Shown here: one piece after another, positions 54,547 to 63,011 of the stretch
How the letters are laid out: every line of letters starts with the position of its first letter
Position numbering within the stretch: position 1 is the stretch's first letter
NCBI RefSeq assembly: GCF_001426485.1
Contig: NZ_LMET01000001.1
Coordinates: 1,386,363-1,450,362, forward strand
DNA length: 64,000 bases
Direction: 5' to 3'
Source: Aeromicrobium sp. Root472D3
GTDB lineage: Bacteria; Actinomycetota; Actinomycetes; Propionibacteriales; Nocardioidaceae
Translations under genes and position numbers: made by a program
The notes under the pieces: model-generated
Told to the model about the DNA's origin: nothing
Seen by the model: the letters and a program-made list of their open reading frames with translations, nothing else
The model's database searches: none

Positions 54547-55655
54547 CGCGTCGACCCCGGCGCGTAGACCGACACGGCCAGCGAGTTGAGCACCTCGGCC
54601 GTCCGGGGACCGAAGCTCAGCACCTGCGTGTCCTGCATGTCGACGATGCGGCGCTTCTGGCCCGCGGGGGTGTTGGCGATCGCGGGCAGGCGGTCGAGCA
54701 GGCCGTCGACGCCGCCGACCGACTCCAGGCCCTTGCTCATCATGATGATGAGATCGGGCTGCGCCGCGATGATGGCCTCGTCGTTGACGGGTTTCATGCC
54801 GTTCCAGTCGATCTCGCGGGCGACGTCGTAGCCGCCGAGCGCGTCGATCAGGCCGTCGGCGCCCGAGCCCTCGCCGAACATGTAGTAGACGCCGGCCTGG
54901 CCGCGGACGTACAGGAACACCATGCGCAGCTTGTCCTGCACGGCGGTCGGCGCGATCTTCGCGATCTCGGCCCGTGTCGCGGCGGTCTCCTGCTCGATGC
55001 GCTGCCCGAGCTCGACGCCCTCGTCGGGGACGCCAAGGGCGTCGGCGACCTCCTGCGTCAGCGATCCGATGTTGTCGAGGCTGCGCCGGGAGTCGGTGAC
55101 CACGACGGGGATGCCGGAGTCGCGCATCTGCAGGATGACGTCCCACGGCCCGAGCGACGTGTCGGTGAGGATCACGGTGGGGTTCAGCTCGAGGATCGAC
55201 TCGGCGTTGAGGTCGTGGCCGTTGCTCGTGACGAGCGGCAGCTTCTTCGCCTCGTCGAACTGGGTGGAGACGTCGCGGCCGACGACCTGGTCGCCGAGAC
55301 CCAGCTCGAAGACGGTCTGCGACAGCGTCCCGTAGATGTCGAGGGCCAGGATGCGGCTCGTGTCGGTGATCGTGACCTCGGTGCCCTGGGCGTCGGTCAC
55401 GGTGACGGGCAGTTCCTGCCGGGGCGACGAGCTGACCGGGGTGATCTCGGTGTCGGCCAGCGAGGCGTGCGACGCGCCCTCGTACGCCTTGGGGTCGTCG
55501 AGGACCGTCGCGGCGGACAGGTCGACGGCTGCGACGTCCGAGCTCTCCCCGGCGCCCCCGGTGCCGCCGGGGGACGTGCCGCACGCGGCGACGACCGTCG
55601 TCGCGAGGGTCAGCGCGGCGAGGCGGCGGGCGGCGGAGAGGACGGGACGTCGCAC
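54543..55655 (-). CDS. hmuT: Haem-binding lipoprotein
   Basis: Periplasmic-binding-protein-like haem receptor of 370 residues. The lipoprotein signal ends at TTVVAAC (residue 25), followed by a Gly/Ser linker. The body belongs to the cluster with a long central helix between two lobes: ILALDIYGTLSQTVFELGLGDQVVGRD, ESILELNPTVILTD and AAQPDLIIMMSKGLESVGG. Tyr and His residues usable as haem ligands are present, but individual assignment is not safe. GTG start at 55655. It is the promoter-proximal gene of the uptake operon, divergent from haem oxygenase, with two iron boxes between. Confidence 0.92.
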   Translation of the reverse strand: MRRPVLSAARRLAALTLATTVVAACGTSPGGTGGAGESSDVAAVDLSAATVLDDPKAYEGASHASLADTEITPVSSSPRQELPVTVTDAQGTEVTITDTSRILALDIYGTLSQTVFELGLGDQVVGRDVSTQFDEAKKLPLVTSNGHDLNAESILELNPTVILTDTSLGPWDVILQMRDSGIPVVVTDSRRSLDNIGSLTQEVADALGVPDEGVELGQRIEQETAATRAEIAKIAPTAVQDKLRMVFLYVRGQAGVYYMFGEGSGADGLIDALGGYDVAREIDWNGMKPVNDEAIIAAQPDLIIMMSKGLESVGGVDGLLDRLPAIANTPAGQKRRIVDMQDTQVLSFGPRTAEVLNSLAVSVYAPGSTR

Positions 55656-55701
55656 GGGAATCCTTCGATCGGGCTCCGGTTCCGGTCACGGACCGGCTGA
55701 G

Positions 55702-55740
55702 CAAGGGTAGGCTAACATCACTAAGGGTTGCCTACCCATA
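55702..55740. promoter_or_regulatory. Two adjacent DtxR/IdeR-type iron boxes
   Basis: Two 19-mers, 55702-55720 and 55722-55740, each match the core TnAGGnnAGnCTnnCCTnA with two mismatches. Together they also form an inverted repeat, GGGTAGGC (55705-55712) and GCCTACCC (55730-55737). They lie between hmuT (minus) and hmuO (plus) and can repress both when iron is replete. Confidence 0.75.
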
Positions 55741-55754
55741 CTGTGACATACGTC

Positions 55755-55769
55755 ATGACATGTTGTCAT
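55755..55769. promoter_or_regulatory. ATGACA-tgt-TGTCAT palindrome in the hmuO promoter
   Basis: A perfect six-base inverted repeat with further TGACA/TGTCA half-sites at 55744 and 55785. Its right arm overlaps a plausible -35 (TTGTCA, 55763-55768); a -10 (CATAAT) lies at 55788-55793. It looks like the site of a second regulator, distinct from the iron boxes. Confidence 0.55.
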
Positions 55770-55831
55770 ATCAATCTGACTGTGTGTCATAATCGTGGGG
55801 AACACCCGCCATCCGTCACCAGGAGACCGCC

Positions 55832-56485
55832 ATGACCCTCGTCGCCGAGTCCCGCGAGACGTCCCTCTCGGCCCTCCTGCGCTCGGGCTCGCAGGCCGAG
55901 CACACCGCCGCCGAGGGCTCGACCTTCATGTCCGAGCTGCTGGCCGGTCGCATCGACGGTGCGGGCTACGCGCACTTCCTGGGTCTGCTGCGCCGCGTGT
56001 ACGAGGCGCTCGAGACGACGGCCGCCGAGCTGGCCCACGACCCCGTCGCCTCGGCGGTCGTCGACCCGTCGATCGAGCGGCTCGCGGCGATCGACGCCGA
56101 CCTCGACCACTGGGGCCGCGTCACGGTCGACAGCCCCGCGACCGACGCCTACGTCGCGCGCATCCGGGCGTCCGCCGCGTGGGGCGGGCTGTTCGTGGCC
56201 CACCACTACACGCGCTACCTCGGCGACCTCAGCGGCGGTCAGGCGATCGGTCGCATCATCGGCCGCGAGTTCGGGCTCGACGGGGGAGTGGGCACGGCCT
56301 TCTACTCGTTCGAGAACGTGCCCAAGCCCAAGCTCTACAAGGACGCCTACCGCGCCCGGCTCGACGCCCTGCCGCTCGACGACGCCGGGCGTCTGCGCGT
56401 CCTCGACGAGGTCAAGGCGGTCTTCGCCCTCAACGGCGGCCTCTTCGCCGAGATGACGACCCACCTCGACCGCTACACCCGCTAG
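55832..56485 (+). CDS. hmuO: Haem oxygenase
   Basis: Degrades imported haem to biliverdin, CO and free iron in the cytosol. The 217-residue protein is of the HO-1/HmuO helical type, with the proximal haem ligand His at about residue 24 (SQAEHTAAE) and the distal helix glycines in YTRYLGDLSGGQAIG near residue 130. ATG at 55832 with AGGAG upstream. It is divergent from hmuTUV and shares the iron boxes, completing the uptake and iron-release pathway. The 93-bp palindromic element follows its stop. Confidence 0.95.
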   Translation: MTLVAESRETSLSALLRSGSQAEHTAAEGSTFMSELLAGRIDGAGYAHFLGLLRRVYEALETTAAELAHDPVASAVVDPSIERLAAIDADLDHWGRVTVDSPATDAYVARIRASAAWGGLFVAHHYTRYLGDLSGGQAIGRIIGREFGLDGGVGTAFYSFENVPKPKLYKDAYRARLDALPLDDAGRLRVLDEVKAVFALNGGLFAEMTTHLDRYTR

Positions 56486-56496
56486 CCCACCTCGCC

Positions 56497-56589
56497 GACG
56501 AGGGGGTTACCGCCCCTCGGCGAGGGGGTTGTCGCCCTTGGGTCGGGCGACAACCCCCTCCTCAGGGGGCCGTAACCCCCTCCTCGGCG
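56497..56589. repeat. 93-bp palindromic intergenic element, copy 2
   Basis: Second copy of the element at 18508-18600, same orientation and identical length, starting GACGAGGGGGTT and ending CCTCGGCG. Most differences fall in the central loop, while the outer GAGGGGGTTAC and GTAACCCCCTC arms are kept. It begins 11 bases after the hmuO stop and ends 49 bases before lpdA. Confidence 0.8.
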
Positions 56590-56638
56590 GGAAGCGGGCG
56601 ATTGGCCTCGGGGGGCGCCGGTGCGAGAGGATGGCCGC

Positions 56639-58009
56639 GTGGCTCATGTGACGATCGTCGGCGGCGGACCCGGTGGATACGAGGCGGCGCTGGTCGCCTC
56701 ACGACTCGGGGCGCAGGTGACGCTCGTCGAGCGTGACGGCATCGGCGGCTCGACGGTCCTGACCGACTGCGTGCCCAGCAAGACGCTCATCGCGACGTCC
56801 GACCTGCTCACCGACGTCAGCACCGCGGGCGAGCTGGGGGTCAAGGTGCCCGCCTCGATCCGCGCCGACCTGGCCTCGGTCGACGCCCGCGTCCTGCGCC
56901 TGGCGCAGGCCCAGTCCGACGACATCGCGCACCGGCTCGCCGCGAGCGACGTCGTCATGATCGACGGCACCGCGACGATCGAGACCGCCGGCTCCGTGCG
57001 GGTCGAGACCGCGGACGGCGAGCACCTCATCGAGACCGACGCGATCCTCGTCGCGACCGGCGCCCACCCCCGCGTCAGCCCCGACGCGCAGCCCGACGGC
57101 GAGCGCATCCTGACGTGGGAGCAGGTCTACGGCCTGCAGGAGCTGCCCGAGCACATGATCGTCGTCGGCTCCGGCGTGACGGGGGCCGAGTTCGCGAGCG
57201 CCTACAACGGTCTCGGCGCGGCCGTGACCCTCGTGTCGAGCCGCGACCGCGTCCTGCCCGGCGAGGACGTCGACGCCGCCAACGTGATCGAGGACGTGTT
57301 CACCCGCCGCGGCATGACCGTCATGGGCAACTCGCGCATGGCGTCGGTCGTCCGCACCGACGCCGGCGTGCGCGTGACGCTGACCGACGGGCGCACCGTC
57401 GAGGGCTCGCACTGCCTGCTCGCCCTCGGCTCGATCCCCAACACGCAGGGCCTCGGCCTCGAGGAGGTCGGCGTCGTCCTGGACGACGCGGGCTTCATCA
57501 CGGTCGACCGGGTCTCGCGCACGTCGGTGCGCGGCATCTACTCCGCGGGTGACTGCACGGGCGTCCTGATGCTGGCGTCGGTCGCGGCGCAGCAGGGACG
57601 CATCGCGATGTCGCACCTGCTGGGCGACGCGGTGCACCCGCTCGACCTGTCGAAGGTCTCGAGCAACGTGTTCACGTCACCCGAGATCGCGACGGTCGGC
57701 ATGTCGCAGAAGCAGGTCGAGGAGAGCGATCTGCAGATCGACGTCGCGATGCTGCCGCTGGCCTCCAACGCGCGCGCCAAGATGCAGGGCGTGCACGACG
57801 GCTTCGTCAAGATCTTCTGCCGTCGGGGGATGGGCGTCGTGGTCGGCGGCGTCGTCGTGGGCCCCCGCGCCAGCGAGCTGATCCACGCGCTGTCGATCGC
57901 GGTGTCGGCCTCGCTGACGGTCGACCAGGTCGCCGACGCGTTCACGGTGTACCCGTCGATGTCGGGCTCGGTCGCCGAGGCGGCACGCCGTCTGCACCAC
58001 ATCGGCTGA
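56639..58009 (+). CDS. lpdA: LpdA-like flavoprotein (NAD(P)H quinone reductase)
   Basis: FAD-dependent pyridine nucleotide-disulfide oxidoreductase family member of 456 residues. FAD and NAD folds are intact (TIVGGGPGGYEAALVASRLG, VVGSGVTGAEFASAYNGLG) and GIYSAGDCTG is the second FAD motif. The redox site, however, reads GGSTVLTDCVPSKT with a single cysteine, so no dithiol can form. The C-terminal His-x4-Glu of true dehydrogenases is also replaced. This matches the mycobacterial LpdA (Rv3303c) type rather than a lipoamide dehydrogenase. GTG at 56639 is chosen; another GTG lies 18 bases upstream. Confidence 0.88.
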   Translation: MAHVTIVGGGPGGYEAALVASRLGAQVTLVERDGIGGSTVLTDCVPSKTLIATSDLLTDVSTAGELGVKVPASIRADLASVDARVLRLAQAQSDDIAHRLAASDVVMIDGTATIETAGSVRVETADGEHLIETDAILVATGAHPRVSPDAQPDGERILTWEQVYGLQELPEHMIVVGSGVTGAEFASAYNGLGAAVTLVSSRDRVLPGEDVDAANVIEDVFTRRGMTVMGNSRMASVVRTDAGVRVTLTDGRTVEGSHCLLALGSIPNTQGLGLEEVGVVLDDAGFITVDRVSRTSVRGIYSAGDCTGVLMLASVAAQQGRIAMSHLLGDAVHPLDLSKVSSNVFTSPEIATVGMSQKQVEESDLQIDVAMLPLASNARAKMQGVHDGFVKIFCRRGMGVVVGGVVVGPRASELIHALSIAVSASLTVDQVADAFTVYPSMSGSVAEAARRLHHIG

Positions 58010-58141
58010 CAGGTTGTCGGACGGTCCTGGGACGGTCCCCCCTGCAACCGCAGGAATGACACGCGTGTAGTTCTCCGGATCGCCGATTTCTGGTCGCATT
58101 TCGGGAAAAACTGTGGGCATAATCGTCCGGCGGCCACTCTG

Positions 58142-58168
58142 GTCACATCCGTCACATCAGTCACAGGA
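58142..58168 (+). promoter_or_regulatory. Three tandem MtrA-like nonamers
   Basis: GTCACATCC, GTCACATCA and GTCACAGGA follow each other without gaps, matching the GTCACAgcg-type direct repeats described for the response regulator MtrA, which controls cell-wall hydrolase genes. They end 13 bases before the amidase-SpoIID start and lie downstream of a -10-like CATAAT (58118-58123). Regulation is inferred. Confidence 0.6.
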
Positions 58169-58181
58169 ATGGACTTCCCCC

Positions 58182-61100
58182 ATGCTTTCCTGGAGCGCAG
58201 CCCGGCGTCTGTCGGGCCTCTCGATCGCCCTCGTGGTCACGGCGGGCCTGCTCGCGCCCTCTTCGGCGCAGGCCGCCGGCACCGAGGTGACGGGTGACGC
58301 TCCGGGTGCCGTGGCCCCGCCGGCGTCGTCGTCACCGGCCGCCACCGACGCGCCCGCGCCGGCCGTCGACGTGACGTCGACTGCCGTCCCGCAGGCCGGG
58401 CCCGCCGAGACCACGCAGCCCGACCCGGCCGCGCCCTCGACCAGCAAGGTCGTGGCCGAGCTGCCCAAGACGACGACGTCCGACTTCCGCATGGTCGGCG
58501 TGACGTGGACCAGCGGCCCGGCCACGGGCGTGACGGTCGAGGTGCGCACCCGCACGTCGGGCACGTGGTCGGCGTGGACGACCCTCGATCCCGAGGTGCA
58601 GGACGGCGAGGGCGGCCAGCCCGGCACCGAGCCCCTCTGGGTGGGCGACGCCGACGGAGTCGCGGCGCGCGTCACGAGCCAGTCGGGCGAGCTGCAGGGC
58701 GTGCGCATCGCGACGATCGACCCCGGCGCCGACGACGCGACGCAGGCCGGCGCCGCCGCACAGGCACAGGCCGGTGACGGCACCGAGGTCACGGGCGCCT
58801 CGTACCGCACCGCCGCCGCGACCGCCGTCGCCGCGACGTCCGACGGGGCGCCGGCCTACACCGGCCAGCCCACGGTCATCACGCGCGCCCAGTGGGGCGC
58901 CTCGGCGGGCACGCCGTGCGACACGCCGGCCGCCGGCGACCGCACCCGCGGCGTCGTCGTCCACCACACCGCGGGCACCAACTCGTACACCAAGGCGCAG
59001 TCGGCCTCGATCGTGCGGGCCACGCAGGCCTATCACGTCACGTCGCGCAAGTGGTGCGACCTCGGCTACAACTTCCTGGTCGACAAGTACGGCCAGATCT
59101 TCGAGGGACGTCGCGGCGGCATCGACCGCGCCATCCGCGCCGCCCACTCCGGCAACGCCGCGGTCAACACCTACACCATGGGCGTCTCGATGATGGGCAA
59201 CTACGACCTCGTCAAGCCGACGGCCGCGCTGAAGGACGCCATGGTCAAGCTCATCGGCTGGCGCATGGGCACGAACTACCTCAAGGCCAAGGGCACCTAC
59301 AGCCTCGGCGGCAAGACGCTCAACATGATCGCCGGGCACCGCGACGTGCTGCAGACCGCGTGCCCCGGACGCTACGGGTACGCGTGGCTGTCGGAGTCGG
59401 GCGGGCTGCGCGACCGCGTAGAGGCCTACCTCGCGGGCTACACCAGCACCGTCAAGTCGCGCTACAACGCGCTGGGCGCCACGGCGGCCGGTCCGATCTT
59501 CATCGGCGAGGCGCAGACGTCGACGGGCAGCCGGCTGCGGGCCAAGAACCTCGACATCTACGCCAAGGGCGCGGGCGGCACGGGCCGTGCGTTCACCGTC
59601 GCGGGTGCCGCCCGCACCGAGTACGACCGGGTCGGCTCCCGCACCGGCGCGCTCGGCTACCCGACCGGCGACGCCGTCGCGGTGTCGGGCGGCACGCGCC
59701 AGCCGTTCGAGGGCGGATACGTCATGACGGTCGCCGCGACGGGCCGCGCCACGGCCTACACCCACTCGGGTGCGGTCATCACCGGCGGCGGACCCGCCAC
59801 GCCGGCTCCGGCGCCGGCCACGACCAAGCCGGGGACGGTCGGGTCGATCACGGTCAAGGCCGGCCGCAAGTCGGCCCGCCTGCGGTGGACGGCGGTCGCG
59901 CGGGCGACGTCGTACGACGTCTGCCTGGTCGCCACGAAGACCACCAAGACGTGCGACCGGAGCATGACCGGCGTGACGTCACCGACCGCGCTGATGTCGC
60001 GGCTCAAGCCGACCAGGGACACCGACTGGTACGCCAAGGTGCGCGGCGTCAACGGCGGCGTGAAGGGCTCCTACTCCAAGCTCAAGGGCTTCAACCTCTC
60101 CGGTGGTGTGGCGCCCGCGAGCACCTCGACGGCCCCGACGTCGTCGGGCACGCCGGTGCTGAACGCCGCGTCGATGTCGAAGGCGTCGACCTCGTCGGGC
60201 TCGGCCAACACCGTCACGGTGCCGGCGTCGGGACGCATCACGCTGTCGGGTCACGGATTCGGCCACGGCATCGGCATGAGCCAGTACGGCGCCCAGGGCG
60301 CGGCCCGCCAGGGCGTCACCTACGACCGGATCCTTGCGACGTACTACCCGGGCACCGCCCTGGGGGCCCGCGGCGGCTCGATCCGCGTCCTGATCTCGCA
60401 GGACACCTCGGACGCCGTCGACGTCCGCGCGGCGTCGGGGCTCCGGTTCCGCAAGCTCGCCTCGTCGTTCAAGAGGTCGCTGCCGACGTCGGTCGGCGGC
60501 CGCAAGGTCACGACGTGGCGCATCGTGCGCGTCTCGTCGCGCAAGACCCAGTCGACGCTGCAGTACCGCGTCTCGGGCAGCAGCACGTTCCGCACCTACA
60601 AGGGCATCCGCTGGACCGGCGACGGCCAGTTCGAGGGCCCGGCCCGCATCGCGCTGGTGCTGCCCGGCGGCACCGTCACGAGCTATCGCGGTGCGATCCG
60701 CTCGGCCGTGCCGGCGAAGGGCTCGACGGCCCGCGACACCGTCAACGTCCTGCCGCTCGAGCACTACGTGCGCGGCGTCATCGCCGCCGAGATGCCGGCC
60801 GGCTGGGCGGCGGAGGCGCTGAAGGCGCAGGCCGTCGCGGCCCGGACGTACGGCGTCCGCAGCCTCGCCCCGTCCCGCTACTACGACATCTGCAGCACCA
60901 CCGCGTGCCAGGTGTACGGAGGGGCGTCGCGCGAGACCGCGTCGACCGACGCCGCGGCCCGGGCCACCAGCGGTCAGTACGTGTCCTACCAAGGTGCGCC
61001 GGCGTTGACGCAGTTCTCGTCATCCTCGGGCGGGCGCACCTCGGTGGGTTCACAGCCGTACCTCGTGGCGGGCGACGACCCGTACGACGGCTGGTCGGGC

Positions 61101-61334
61101 AACGCCAACCACGACTGGACGACCACGGTGTCGGCCAGCACGATCCAGAAGGCGTACCCCCGCATCGGCACGCTGCGCTCGCTCACCGTGACGAAGCGGT
61201 CGGGCGGCGGGTCGTGGGGCGGACGCGTCTCGGCCGTGACGCTCGCGGGGACCGCCGGCTCCGTCTCGATCTCCGGCAACGACGCCCGTTGGGCGTTCGG
61301 CCTCAAGTCCAATTGGTTCAGCTTCAGCAGTTAG
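58182..61334 (+). CDS. Secreted PGRP amidase fused to a SpoIID/LytB domain
   Basis: Exported peptidoglycan hydrolase of 1050 residues. Order of parts: signal peptide (about 1-31), Ala/Pro-rich linker and a beta-rich domain (to about 190), N-acetylmuramoyl-L-alanine amidase of the PGRP type (about 233-395; GVVVHHTAGTN, GYNFLVDKYGQIFEGR, IAGHRDV, TACPG), a linker with LGFP-like features, a fibronectin-III-like domain (about 548-643), and a SpoIID domain (about 670-1050; GHGFGHGIGMSQYGAQGAA, and EHYVRGVIAAEMPAGWAAEA with the catalytic Glu near 870). The amidase would make denuded glycan that the SpoIID part could cleave. ATG at 58182. Paralogue of the next gene. Confidence 0.92.
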   Translation: MLSWSAARRLSGLSIALVVTAGLLAPSSAQAAGTEVTGDAPGAVAPPASSSPAATDAPAPAVDVTSTAVPQAGPAETTQPDPAAPSTSKVVAELPKTTTSDFRMVGVTWTSGPATGVTVEVRTRTSGTWSAWTTLDPEVQDGEGGQPGTEPLWVGDADGVAARVTSQSGELQGVRIATIDPGADDATQAGAAAQAQAGDGTEVTGASYRTAAATAVAATSDGAPAYTGQPTVITRAQWGASAGTPCDTPAAGDRTRGVVVHHTAGTNSYTKAQSASIVRATQAYHVTSRKWCDLGYNFLVDKYGQIFEGRRGGIDRAIRAAHSGNAAVNTYTMGVSMMGNYDLVKPTAALKDAMVKLIGWRMGTNYLKAKGTYSLGGKTLNMIAGHRDVLQTACPGRYGYAWLSESGGLRDRVEAYLAGYTSTVKSRYNALGATAAGPIFIGEAQTSTGSRLRAKNLDIYAKGAGGTGRAFTVAGAARTEYDRVGSRTGALGYPTGDAVAVSGGTRQPFEGGYVMTVAATGRATAYTHSGAVITGGGPATPAPAPATTKPGTVGSITVKAGRKSARLRWTAVARATSYDVCLVATKTTKTCDRSMTGVTSPTALMSRLKPTRDTDWYAKVRGVNGGVKGSYSKLKGFNLSGGVAPASTSTAPTSSGTPVLNAASMSKASTSSGSANTVTVPASGRITLSGHGFGHGIGMSQYGAQGAARQGVTYDRILATYYPGTALGARGGSIRVLISQDTSDAVDVRAASGLRFRKLASSFKRSLPTSVGGRKVTTWRIVRVSSRKTQSTLQYRVSGSSTFRTYKGIRWTGDGQFEGPARIALVLPGGTVTSYRGAIRSAVPAKGSTARDTVNVLPLEHYVRGVIAAEMPAGWAAEALKAQAVAARTYGVRSLAPSRYYDICSTTACQVYGGASRETASTDAAARATSGQYVSYQGAPALTQFSSSSGGRTSVGSQPYLVAGDDPYDGWSGNANHDWTTTVSASTIQKAYPRIGTLRSLTVTKRSGGGSWGGRVSAVTLAGTAGSVSISGNDARWAFGLKSNWFSFSS

Positions 61335-61343
61335 GTTTCACAC

Positions 61344-63011
61344 ATGCGTTTCATCTCGGGGGCGATCGTCGGGGCCGTGCTGGCCACGTCCATGACGTAC
61401 GTCGCAGCAGGATCGGCCCAGGCCGACGACATCGCGCTGCCGACGTCGACGGCCGCAGCCGTCGACGTCGAGAGCACGACGGTGCCGGCGGCACCGCAGG
61501 CACTCTCGGCGCAGGGCGTCGAGGGGGCCGACGCGGCGGGTGCGGCCGGTGACCCGTCCGATCTCGTCGCCGAGCTGCCGGCGCGCAGCACCGACGACTT
61601 CGGGCTGGTCGGCGTGACGTGGGACCGCGGCTTCGACACCACGGGCCTGCTGGTCGAGGTCAGGCTCCGCACGGACGGCGCGTGGGGCGAGTGGGAGGAG
61701 CTGCACGTCGAGGCCGACGACGGCTCCGAGGGTGGCCAGGACGGCACCGAGCCCCTGTGGGTCGGATCGGCCGACGGCGTCTCGGTGCGCGTGACGAGCC
61801 CGAGCGGCGAGCGTCCGGCCGGGCTCAAGGTCGCCACGATCGATGCCGGCGCCACCTCGACGTCGACCTCCGACGTCAGCCCCGCGGTGTACCGCGCGTC
61901 GGCCGCCGGGTCCGTCACGACGGCCGCGACCACGTCGCGTCCGGCGATCATCCTGCGCTCGCAGTGGGGGGCCGCACCCAACACCAAGTGCGACAGCCCG
62001 ACGGTCAGCAGCGGCATCCGCGGCGCCGTCGTCCACCACACCGCCGGCACCAACTCGTACACCGCGGCGCAGTCGGCGCAGATCGTCCGGGCCACGCAGG
62101 CGTACCACATGAAGTCGCGCAAGTGGTGCGACCTCGGCTACAACTTCCTGGTCGACAAGTACGGCCAGATCTTCGAGGGCCGCAACGGCGGCGTCGACAA
62201 GGCCGTGCGCGCCGCCCACTCCGGCAACGCCGCAGTCAACACGTACACGATGGGCGTCTCGATGATGGGCACGTTCGCGACCAGCGCCCCGACGCAGGCC
62301 ACCAAGGACGCCGTGGCCAAGCTCATCAGCTGGCGCCTCAGCGCGGCGGGAGTCCCGGCGACCGGCACGTACTCGCTGGGCGGCAAGACGCTCAACCGCA
62401 TCGCGGGCCACCGCGACGTCGTCGGCACGGAGTGCCCCGGGGCCGCGGCGTACGCGTGGCTCAGCGCCTCCGGCGGTCTGCGCCAGAGCGTCGCGTCGAT
62501 GATGTCGGCGTCCGACACCGCGATCTCGCAGCGCGCCGACAAGCTCGGCCCCAAGGCTACCGGCGCGCTCGTGAAGGCCGAGTACCCCTTCGGCTCGGCC
62601 CCGGGTGGCACGAAGGCCCGCTACCGCAAGATCGACATCATCTCGACGCGCTTCGGCACGTTCTCGCTGGGTGACGTCGTGCGCTCGCGCTACAACTCGC
62701 TCGGCGCGCAGTCCGGCGTCATGGGTGCACCGACCACGATCGTCACGACGACGCGTCGCTCCCAGGTGCGGGTGCAGCGCTTCCACCACGGCACGATCTA
62801 CCGCGTCAAGCGCAAGAACAAGCCGCTCGCGGGCTTCGCGCTGTACGACCGGATCGAGAACAAGTACCGCTCGCTGAAGGAGGCCAGCGGCAAGCTGGGC
62901 GTCCCGACGAAGTCGCAGCGGGCGATCTCCGGCGGACGTCAGCGCGCGTACTTCACGCAGGGCACGCTGACCCTCGAGGCGAACGGCCGTGTCACGGTGT
63001 CCGTGAAGTGA
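61344..63011 (+). CDS. Secreted PGRP-type amidase with LGFP repeats
   Basis: Exported N-acetylmuramoyl-L-alanine amidase of 555 residues. Signal peptide (about 1-27), a beta-rich domain (about 70-170) homologous to that of the upstream protein, the PGRP amidase domain (about 201-370; GAVVHHTAGTNSYT, ATQAYHMKSRKWCDLG, AGHRDVVGTECPG), and C-terminal LGFP-type repeats (about 450-545; LGAQSGVMGAPTT, SGKLGVPTKSQ) that may anchor it to the wall. It lacks the SpoIID domain. The ATG at 61344 lies nine bases after the upstream stop, so the two are co-transcribed. Long stretches are nearly identical in DNA to the upstream amidase domain. Confidence 0.92.
   Translation: MRFISGAIVGAVLATSMTYVAAGSAQADDIALPTSTAAAVDVESTTVPAAPQALSAQGVEGADAAGAAGDPSDLVAELPARSTDDFGLVGVTWDRGFDTTGLLVEVRLRTDGAWGEWEELHVEADDGSEGGQDGTEPLWVGSADGVSVRVTSPSGERPAGLKVATIDAGATSTSTSDVSPAVYRASAAGSVTTAATTSRPAIILRSQWGAAPNTKCDSPTVSSGIRGAVVHHTAGTNSYTAAQSAQIVRATQAYHMKSRKWCDLGYNFLVDKYGQIFEGRNGGVDKAVRAAHSGNAAVNTYTMGVSMMGTFATSAPTQATKDAVAKLISWRLSAAGVPATGTYSLGGKTLNRIAGHRDVVGTECPGAAAYAWLSASGGLRQSVASMMSASDTAISQRADKLGPKATGALVKAEYPFGSAPGGTKARYRKIDIISTRFGTFSLGDVVRSRYNSLGAQSGVMGAPTTIVTTTRRSQVRVQRFHHGTIYRVKRKNKPLAGFALYDRIENKYRSLKEASGKLGVPTKSQRAISGGRQRAYFTQGTLTLEANGRVTVSVK

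Noticed and set aside
58010..58181. A ydaO-type cyclic-di-AMP riboswitch before the wall hydrolase gene
   Set aside because: The 172-bp leader lacks the conserved blocks of that riboswitch and most of it is taken up by a promoter and the GTCACA repeats.
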